From: JAAYEA01 sp012689325
Lineage (GTDB): Bacteria > Chloroflexota > Anaerolineae > JAAYEA01
Length of the DNA stretch: 60,558 nt
Assembly: GCA_036841525.1 (NCBI GenBank)
Contig: DAITVZ010000024.1
Coordinates: forward strand, 1 to 60,558
Reading direction: 5' to 3'
Numbering within the stretch: the stretch's first letter is position 1; each line of letters begins with the position of its first letter. The notes beneath the pieces are model-generated. The model ran no database searches. It was not told where the DNA came from and was given only the letters and a program-made list of their open reading frames with translations. A program made the translations under genes and the position numbers. This document shows, piece by piece, positions 50,951 through 57,540 of the stretch.

Positions 50951-53089
50951 ATGAGAAGGCGTGCTTCCATCGGCACACTCGTCTTGATCGCGGCCCTGGT
51001 GGCGTCCACCTGGGCCTGGACTGGCCTCTCTGGCCATGCCCGGGCGGGCGCGGCCGCGCAAGTCGACCTGGCGCAGTTGCTTCCGCCTGCCGAGGGCACA
51101 CCGAGCGCCGAGGACCTCGGCGCGGTGGACCTGGATGACGTGGACCTCTCGCAGCTTCCGGCGGGGGCCGGCTCGCCGGGCGTCTATATCCAGTTCGACG
51201 AGCCGACGCACAACCTGGACTATGCCCACGGCTACCCGGTGATCGGTGGGCACGCTCGCTTTAGCTGGAAGGCCCTCGAGCCGGGCTTTGACGGCGACTA
51301 CCAGTTCGACTCGGCCATACTCCCTTGGGTGGAGCAAGAGGTCGCCCGCGGCAAGAAGGTCTGCATCGGCTTTGTCACCTACAACGGGCGGCAATATGGC
51401 GGCCTGACTGTGCCCGACTGGCTGATCACCCGCGATCCCAATGTGCGGCTGTATAACACTTATACCAACGATGGCTGGTACGTGCTGAACTATCTCAACG
51501 CCACCTACGTGGCCGAGTATAGCGAGATGATCACCCATTTTGCCCAGTGGGTGGCCGCCAACCCGGTGGTGCGCAACAACCTGGCCTGGGTGGAGATCGG
51601 CACCGGCCTCTTTGGCGAGAACCAGCCCACGGCCAACAACACCCACGATAGCAAGGACCGCATCTATTATCGGGATTACGCGCCCCGCCCCGGCGGCGGC
51701 TCGGGCTGGACCTCCGCCAACTGGATCGATCACGTGAACGCCGTGTCCTTGTTCTACCGGAACGCCTTCAACAGCGTGGGCATGAACAGCCTGCCCATCT
51801 TTACCAATATCGCCCCGACCTTTTTGGCGGCCTGGGAGCGCGACGTGACCTGCGACTATGCCGCGAGCATCGGCGTGGGCCTCAAGCACGCCGGCCTGCT
51901 GGCGGACCATGACAACGCCGCCGCCAGCTATGGGCCGCTGATCAAGTATGCCACCGGCGCCACCAAGGTGCCCATCTGCTGGGAAGGGTATGGCCCGGAC
52001 ACCTGGGGCACCCCCCTGGTGGACTGGTACTGGATGGTGCTGGGCGGCCTGGCCAAGCACCCCGACTATTTCCTACCGACCCGTGGCGTGGTCACCTATG
52101 CCGATTACAAGCCCATCACCGCCATCGCCGACGAGTATTCCGGCGTCACCTTGGGGGACACGCCGGGCGTTTGGGTGGCGCTGCGCGAGACCTTCCGCGT
52201 GGGGCAGTGGGATAACCCCGAGCACGGCAATTTCAACTTTTGGCTCTATCAGGACGATGGGATCTCGGGTGGGCGCACCGTCACCGAGACCTATCGTTCC
52301 GACGCCATCACGCAGAACGTCAAGAACCGCCTGGGCTTGCCGGTCTATAATCCGGCCTTGGGCACGTTCAAAGAGGGCTGGACCACCCGCCGCACCAACG
52401 AGGGCGATGGCAACCCCTACATGTGGTTCAAGATCGACAATGGCTACATCAACGGCGGGACCAACCAGGTGAATATCGACGTGACCTATTTCGATATCGG
52501 CGCGGACAAGTGGTCGCTGCAATATGATTCGACCAGCGGGATGAAAGACGCCGTGCCCAACGGCTCCGGCAACGCCTACGTGCAAAAAGCCAACACGCGC
52601 ACCTGGAAGACGGCGACGTTTACCATCACCGATGGGCGTTTTGCCAACACCCTCACCGGCGGGGCCGATTTCCGCGTCAACTGCATGAACGACGGCAATG
52701 ACTGGTTCCACCTGGTCAAGGTCTCCAAGGCGGGCGGGTCGGCGCCGACTCCGACGCCCACCTCCTCGCCCTCGCCGACGGCTACGCCCACGCGAACGCC
52801 GACGGGCGGGGCCGCGACGCAGATTCAGCTTCGCACCGGCCCCAATCTGGTGGCCTATAACGGGCCTAGCCGGCCCGTCGCCGAGGCGCTCGCCTCCATC
52901 GATGGCAAGTATACCAAGGTCTATGCCGCGATATACGAGTACAATGCCTCTCAGGGCAAATATGCGCTGGTTTGGAAGCAATACATCGTCGGCGCGCCGC
53001 CGTTTGTCAACACGCTCACGCAGCTCGAGCCCTGGGTGGGCTATTGGGTCTATGTGACTCAGGATTGCGTCTGGTCGGTCAGCCCCTGA
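50951..53089 (+). CDS. Secreted TIM-barrel glycoside-hydrolase-like protein with TPT linker (paralogue 2)
   Basis: A 712-residue paralogue of the preceding gene, from the ATG at 50951 (GGGAG about 10 bases upstream). Signal peptide about 1-34. VIGGHARFSWKALEPGFDGD, LAWVEIGTGLFGENQP (Glu223) and VPICWEGYGP (Glu345) correspond to the same barrel positions. A beta domain (about 440-595) precedes a short TPTPTSSPSPTATPT linker and one repeat with WKQYIVGAPPFVNTLTQLEP. Compared with paralogue 1 it has one repeat instead of two and an added linker. Likely surface-exposed, acting on or bound to polysaccharide. Confidence 0.75.
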   Translation: MRRRASIGTLVLIAALVASTWAWTGLSGHARAGAAAQVDLAQLLPPAEGTPSAEDLGAVDLDDVDLSQLPAGAGSPGVYIQFDEPTHNLDYAHGYPVIGGHARFSWKALEPGFDGDYQFDSAILPWVEQEVARGKKVCIGFVTYNGRQYGGLTVPDWLITRDPNVRLYNTYTNDGWYVLNYLNATYVAEYSEMITHFAQWVAANPVVRNNLAWVEIGTGLFGENQPTANNTHDSKDRIYYRDYAPRPGGGSGWTSANWIDHVNAVSLFYRNAFNSVGMNSLPIFTNIAPTFLAAWERDVTCDYAASIGVGLKHAGLLADHDNAAASYGPLIKYATGATKVPICWEGYGPDTWGTPLVDWYWMVLGGLAKHPDYFLPTRGVVTYADYKPITAIADEYSGVTLGDTPGVWVALRETFRVGQWDNPEHGNFNFWLYQDDGISGGRTVTETYRSDAITQNVKNRLGLPVYNPALGTFKEGWTTRRTNEGDGNPYMWFKIDNGYINGGTNQVNIDVTYFDIGADKWSLQYDSTSGMKDAVPNGSGNAYVQKANTRTWKTATFTITDGRFANTLTGGADFRVNCMNDGNDWFHLVKVSKAGGSAPTPTPTSSPSPTATPTRTPTGGAATQIQLRTGPNLVAYNGPSRPVAEALASIDGKYTKVYAAIYEYNASQGKYALVWKQYIVGAPPFVNTLTQLEPWVGYWVYVTQDCVWSVSP

Positions 53090-53173
53090 TGGCTAGCGAC
53101 CTGAGGATAGGCGCCCGTCTGACTATTCTGTTGCTGGCGCGATGGCTTTTGGGGGGCCAGGAAAGGAGCAACC

Positions 53174-56100
53174 GTGCGGAACTCCAACCCGATGGCAAAG
53201 CATAGGTGTCTGCTCGTCAGCCTATTCGTCCTGGCTTGCTGGCTTGTCTTTGCGAGCACGGCCTTGGCTGTGCCCCCCATCTCGCACTTTTTCTGGGGCA
53301 TCGTCAAGATCAATGGCGCGAATGTGCCCACGAACCACGTGGTCTCGGCCTGGATCAGCGGTGTGCGTTACGACCAGGAGAGCATCATCTATATCGATGA
53401 GCAATCTCGCTCGGCCTACTACCTGGCCGTGACCGGCGACGACCCGGACACGCCGGAAAAGGAGGGCGGTCGCCCTGGCGAAGCGATCACCTTCCGCGTC
53501 GGCGCCACCGGCAGCCTGGCCGACCCCGCGGCGGCCGAGACCGCCATCTGGGAGGAGGGGGGCAGCCCCGTCAACCCGGTGGTGGGCATGCCGCTGAACG
53601 TGACCGTGGCCACGGCAACGCCCACCGCCACGGCGACCTGGACGCCCTCGCCCTCGCCGACTCCGTCGGCGACCGCAACTCCATCGGCGACCGCGATCCC
53701 ATCGGCGACGCCGACGCTGCCGCCCGGCGTCACTCCCACCGTGACGTCCACGCCGACGGCCACCAGCCCGGCCACGCCCACCGCCACGGCGACCGCGCCT
53801 CCGTCGTCGACGGTGACGCCGACCAACACGCCGTCCACGCCGACGCCCACGTCGCTGCCGGTCACCATCCTCTTTACCGAGGTGGTGGAGACCTGGCTGG
53901 ACGGCAAGACCTTCCAGACCAAGAACTATGGCAGCGAGGGCGTGGTGCAAATCCGCACCCAGGCGGAGGGCACGTCCGAGCGCCCCGTCTTTCGGTTCGA
54001 CCTCTCCCGTATTCCCGCGGGGTCGCATATCGCCTCCGCCACGTTCAAGCTCTACACCAACTCGTCCATGCAGGACTATAACGCGCACTCGCTCGGGGTC
54101 TACAAGGTTAAGCGGCCCTGGGTCGAAAACGAGGCCACCTGGATTCTGGCGGCGACGGGCAACCCGTGGTCCTCGCCGGGCGCCGATAACGTCGTCAGCG
54201 ATCGCGGCGATACGGCCTATGACACCAAATCGGTGAGCAACCCCAATCAGGCGCTGGTCACCTGGAACGTCACGGCCCTGGTGCAAGAGTGGGCCAACGC
54301 GCCGGAGAGCAACTATGGCCTGATGCTCTTGGGGACGAGCGCGATCCCGGTGCAGCACCGCTTTTCCACGTCGGAATGGGTGCAGCCCACCTTTGGCCCC
54401 CAGTTGGAGGTGACCTTCAACCCGGGGGCGGCGCCGGCCACGCCCGTCACGCCGGCGGCCAGCGGCACGCCTTCGCGCACATCCACGGCGACGGCCACTC
54501 TCATCACCAGCTCGGGGAGCAAGGTGCTTGCCCCCAGCCAGGATGCTTTCATCCAGGAGTGGGAGCCGACCAAGAACGAGGGGGCTAGTTGGGAGCTGCG
54601 GGTCAAGAACGGCAGCAAGCGCACGCTGCTGCAATTCGACCTGGGCGGCATCCCCACGACGGCGACGATCACGCAAGCCAAGCTCTACCTCTACCCTTAC
54701 CGGCGCGATGGCGCCACCAACCCCGGCACGTTCAGCTTTCATGCGCTGCTGCGGCCCTGGGCGGAGCGCGAGGTGACCTGGAACATGGCCTCGGCGGGCG
54801 TGGCCTGGTCGCAGGCGGGCGCGAACAGCCTCTTTGCCGACCGCGCCGAGACGGCTTTTGGCCAGGTGGTCGTCACCGACGTGGGCAAGTGGTACGAGGT
54901 GGACGTCAGGACGCAGGTCCAGTCTTGGGTGAGCGACCCCAGCAGCAACCACGGCTGCCTGGTGGTGGCCAACTCGCAGACCGACTATATCATGTATAGC
55001 CTCAACTATCCCATCGACCCGAACATGCGCCCGCGGCTGGAGGTGAGCTATGCGCTCTCGACCACGCCGCAGGCCACCGCCACGCCCACCGGCAGCGGCA
55101 CCCCGTCCGGGTCCGCGACCCCGACGGCGACCCTGATCCCCAGCTCGGGGAGCAAGGTGCTCAAGCCGGCCAAGGACGCCTACATCCAAGAGTGGGATCC
55201 GGCCAAGAACGAGGGGCTGAGCTGGGAACTGCGCGTCAAGGATGGCAGCAAGCGCTCCCTCTTGCAGTTCGACCTGAGCAGCATCCATCCGTCGGCGCAG
55301 GTGACCCGCGCCAAGCTCTACCTCTACCCCTACCAGCGCTTTGGGGCCACCAGCCCCGGAACCTTTGGCTTCTATGCGCTGCGGCGCCCCTGGACCGAGG
55401 CCGAGGTGACCTGGAACGAGGCTTCGACGGGGGCTCCCTGGGGCACGGGCGGGGCCAATAACCTCTTTAGCGACCGCTTCGAGACCGCTTTCAGCCAGGT
55501 GGTGGTGACCGATGTGGAAAAGTGGTACGAGATCGACGTGCGGGCCCAGGTGCAGTCCTGGGTGAGCGACCCGGGCACGAACTGGGGCTTGCTCGTCATG
55601 GCCAACTCGCAGACCGAGTTCGTGATCCGCAGCGGCAACTATCCCATCGACACGAACCTCCAGCCCAGGCTCGAGGTCAGCTACGAGGTGCCGCCGCCGC
55701 CGACCGCCACGCCCACGCGCACGAACACGGCGACCGTCACCGCCACCGCCACGGCCACGGCGACGCTCTCGCCCACGGCCACGCCCACGGTCAATCTGGG
55801 CGGCATCGCGGGGCTGGTCTTTGAGGATGTGAACGGCAACCGCGATTTCGACCTGAACGAGCCGCCGGTGAGCGGCGCGGTGATCCTGCTTTACGCCCCC
55901 AATGGGCAAGAGATCGATGCTTATAGCACCGGTGTGGATGGCGTCTTCCAGTTTTCCGGCCTCGCCCCCAGCCCGACCGACTATTATCGCGTGGTGGAGC
56001 AAGACCCGCCCGACTGGGCGTCGACCACCGAGAACGAGTTCTATGTGCGCGTGACGGCGAACCTGACGGTGACGCTGCTCTTTGGCGACCGGCGGCTCTA

Positions 56101-56320
56101 CACCGTGACGCCCACCGCCTCGCCGACCGGCACGCCCACGGCGACGGCGACGAGCACGGCGACGCCTACCGTGACGGCGACGGCTACGCCAACGGCCACG
56201 TCCACGCCCACGCGGGAGGAGACGGCGACCATCACGCCGACGCCCACGCGCACGCCGGTGAACTATGATCACAAGGTGTACTTGCCCCTCAATTACCTGT
56301 TCATCCCAGGACAAAGGTAG
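53174..56320 (+). CDS. Secreted GDDPDTPE-domain / triple DNRLRE / SdrD-B-like surface protein
   Basis: A 1048-residue protein from GTG at 53174 (AAAGGAG at 53162-53168, 5-base spacer; ATG at 53192 is possible). Signal peptide about 1-33. The N-terminal domain (about 34-145) starts HFFWGIVKINGANVPTNHVV and contains GDDPDTPEKEGG. After a long TPT linker come three DNRLRE domains (about 233-416, 443-629, 655-840), an SdrD-B-like domain (VFEDVNGNRDFDLNEPPVSG, about 876-976), a last linker and the end sequence HKVYLPLNYLFIPGQR. DNRLRE and SdrD-B modules usually form stiff stalks of adhesins or matrix fibres. Function inferred as structural/adhesive. Confidence 0.83.
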   Translation: MRNSNPMAKHRCLLVSLFVLACWLVFASTALAVPPISHFFWGIVKINGANVPTNHVVSAWISGVRYDQESIIYIDEQSRSAYYLAVTGDDPDTPEKEGGRPGEAITFRVGATGSLADPAAAETAIWEEGGSPVNPVVGMPLNVTVATATPTATATWTPSPSPTPSATATPSATAIPSATPTLPPGVTPTVTSTPTATSPATPTATATAPPSSTVTPTNTPSTPTPTSLPVTILFTEVVETWLDGKTFQTKNYGSEGVVQIRTQAEGTSERPVFRFDLSRIPAGSHIASATFKLYTNSSMQDYNAHSLGVYKVKRPWVENEATWILAATGNPWSSPGADNVVSDRGDTAYDTKSVSNPNQALVTWNVTALVQEWANAPESNYGLMLLGTSAIPVQHRFSTSEWVQPTFGPQLEVTFNPGAAPATPVTPAASGTPSRTSTATATLITSSGSKVLAPSQDAFIQEWEPTKNEGASWELRVKNGSKRTLLQFDLGGIPTTATITQAKLYLYPYRRDGATNPGTFSFHALLRPWAEREVTWNMASAGVAWSQAGANSLFADRAETAFGQVVVTDVGKWYEVDVRTQVQSWVSDPSSNHGCLVVANSQTDYIMYSLNYPIDPNMRPRLEVSYALSTTPQATATPTGSGTPSGSATPTATLIPSSGSKVLKPAKDAYIQEWDPAKNEGLSWELRVKDGSKRSLLQFDLSSIHPSAQVTRAKLYLYPYQRFGATSPGTFGFYALRRPWTEAEVTWNEASTGAPWGTGGANNLFSDRFETAFSQVVVTDVEKWYEIDVRAQVQSWVSDPGTNWGLLVMANSQTEFVIRSGNYPIDTNLQPRLEVSYEVPPPPTATPTRTNTATVTATATATATLSPTATPTVNLGGIAGLVFEDVNGNRDFDLNEPPVSGAVILLYAPNGQEIDAYSTGVDGVFQFSGLAPSPTDYYRVVEQDPPDWASTTENEFYVRVTANLTVTLLFGDRRLYTVTPTASPTGTPTATATSTATPTVTATATPTATSTPTREETATITPTPTRTPVNYDHKVYLPLNYLFIPGQR
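53611..53855. repeat. Thr/Pro/Ala/Ser linker repeat
   Basis: About 245 bases of ACG/CCG/GCG-type codons, coding for an extended TPTATATW/SPTPSAT linker between the N-terminal domain and DNRLRE 1. On the opposite strand it reads as Val-Gly repeats, which explains spurious antisense ORFs. Related shorter linkers are at 54436-54515, 55066-55132 and 55693-55795 in this gene. Confidence 0.85.
54499..55058 (+). repeat. Duplicated DNRLRE module, copy 1
   Basis: Codes for the second DNRLRE domain of the 53174 gene. It is clearly homologous to copy 2 at 55133-55690: both contain SSGSKVL, FIQEW or YIQEW, KNEG, SWELRVK, TKLYLYPY-like, VTDV-KWYE and VQSWVSDP. The similarity is strong at the protein level with many synonymous differences, indicating an older duplication. 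Confidence 0.8.
55133..55690 (+). repeat. Duplicated DNRLRE module, copy 2
   Basis: Second copy of the module at 54499-55058, separated by a short TPT linker. Same order of motifs: SSGSKVL, YIQEWDPAKNEG, SWELRVK, LYLYPY, KWYEIDVRAQVQSWVSDP. The first DNRLRE of this protein (53870-54420) is much less similar. Confidence 0.8.
56101..56257. repeat. Thr/Pro/Ala linker repeat before the C-terminal YLPL motif
   Basis: About 155 bases of repeated ACG/CCC/GCG codons encoding a TPTASPTGTPTATATS-type linker just before the end motif HKVYLPLNYLF. Confidence 0.85.
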
Positions 56321-56334
56321 AGAGGAGCGTTTTC

Positions 56335-57474
56335 TTGCTGTCAACCATCCGACATCGGCTCCTATCCGACAGGAGCTGGACCATCCGATTCGCTTTGATT
56401 GTTGCGCTGTGCTGGCTTGCCTGGCCGCTCGTCGTGGCGGCGGTCCCGCCGCCGCCCTGCACCTTCTTTGGCACGGTGCGCATTGGCGGGCGCAACATCC
56501 CAGACGGGACGCTGATCTCGGCGTGGATCGATGGGGTCAAGTATGAGGAGCAAAGCAGCTTGACCTATCAGGGCGTCTCGTCCTACTTTCTCACGATTCC
56601 GGGCGATGACCCGGATACGCCGGAGAAGGAGGGCGGCGCCAACGGGGCGGCGATCCAGTTCAAGATCGGCAACCTGGTGGCCGACCAGACGGCGACCTGG
56701 CAAGAGTCCGGCGGCGGGGAGCTGAACCTCACCGCCCCAGGCTCCAGCCTGACGCCGGTGTTCCTGCCGCTGTTGCTCAAGAGTCCGAATGTCACGCCCA
56801 CCGCGACGCCGTCACCGACGGCGTCGCGCACGCCGACGCGCACGGCCACCCAGCCGGGAGCTACAGCGACGCGCACGGCGACCTCCACCTGGCCCACCTC
56901 AACCCCCCTGCCCAGCACGGTGGTCCTGACGCAGGCCGACGATACCTATCTGGATATCGACCTGGACGTTCCCCAGGGGGATTGGGGCGAGCTACGCATC
57001 AAGACCGGCCAGCAGAGCCGGCGCCCGCTGATCCGCTTCAATCTGTCGGGCATCCCCACCAACGCCACGGTGGACTCGGCGCGGCTGACCTTGCGCACCA
57101 ACTGGTATTCCGCCACCGCCTGGCCCATGGAGGTGCGCTGCTATATGCTCCGGCGGGCTTGGTTGGAAAGCGAAGCCACCTGGCACTATGCGGCCGAGGA
57201 CCAGCCGTGGGGGATGCCAGGGGCGGATAGCACCGTGGCAGATCGGGATAGCACGCATATTGCCTTCTTTGTTGTGGATTCCGCCGACAAGTCGTACACT
57301 TTTGACATCACCGACGCGGCGCGCCAGTGGGTCGCCAATCCGGGCGGCAATCATGGCCTGATCCTGCTCGGAGACGGCAACATCTCTGAGTATCGCTTCC
57401 TGTCGTCGGAACACATCGTCGACCCATCGTTGCGGCCGCGCCTGGAGCTCAGGCTGCGCGTGCCAGGGGCCTGA
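56335..57474 (+). CDS. Secreted GDDPDTPE-domain / DNRLRE surface protein
   Basis: A 379-residue protein from TTG at 56335, supported by AGAGGAG at 56321-56327 with a 7-base spacer. Signal peptide about 1-37. The N-terminal domain (about 38-140; CTFFGTVRIGGRNIPDGTLI, then GDDPDTPEKEGG) is the same as in the two neighbouring proteins. It is followed by VFLPLLLKSPN, a TPT linker (56794-56920) and one DNRLRE domain (about 200-376; RRPLIRFNLSGIPTNATVDS). It has no other modules and is thus the minimal form of this protein type. Probably a surface or matrix component. Confidence 0.82.
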   Translation: MLSTIRHRLLSDRSWTIRFALIVALCWLAWPLVVAAVPPPPCTFFGTVRIGGRNIPDGTLISAWIDGVKYEEQSSLTYQGVSSYFLTIPGDDPDTPEKEGGANGAAIQFKIGNLVADQTATWQESGGGELNLTAPGSSLTPVFLPLLLKSPNVTPTATPSPTASRTPTRTATQPGATATRTATSTWPTSTPLPSTVVLTQADDTYLDIDLDVPQGDWGELRIKTGQQSRRPLIRFNLSGIPTNATVDSARLTLRTNWYSATAWPMEVRCYMLRRAWLESEATWHYAAEDQPWGMPGADSTVADRDSTHIAFFVVDSADKSYTFDITDAARQWVANPGGNHGLILLGDGNISEYRFLSSEHIVDPSLRPRLELRLRVPGA

Positions 57475-57540
57475 TCTCGGACGCTCCTGTTTGCGCTCAA
57501 GGGGGGCGGATTCCTTTCACCGTATGAGGAGCTTGCAGAG

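Noticed and set aside
53222..56344. Open frame of 1040 codons on the - strand
   Set aside because: Antisense shadow of the triple-DNRLRE gene; arginine/glycine-rich, low-complexity sequence and no start signals or domains.
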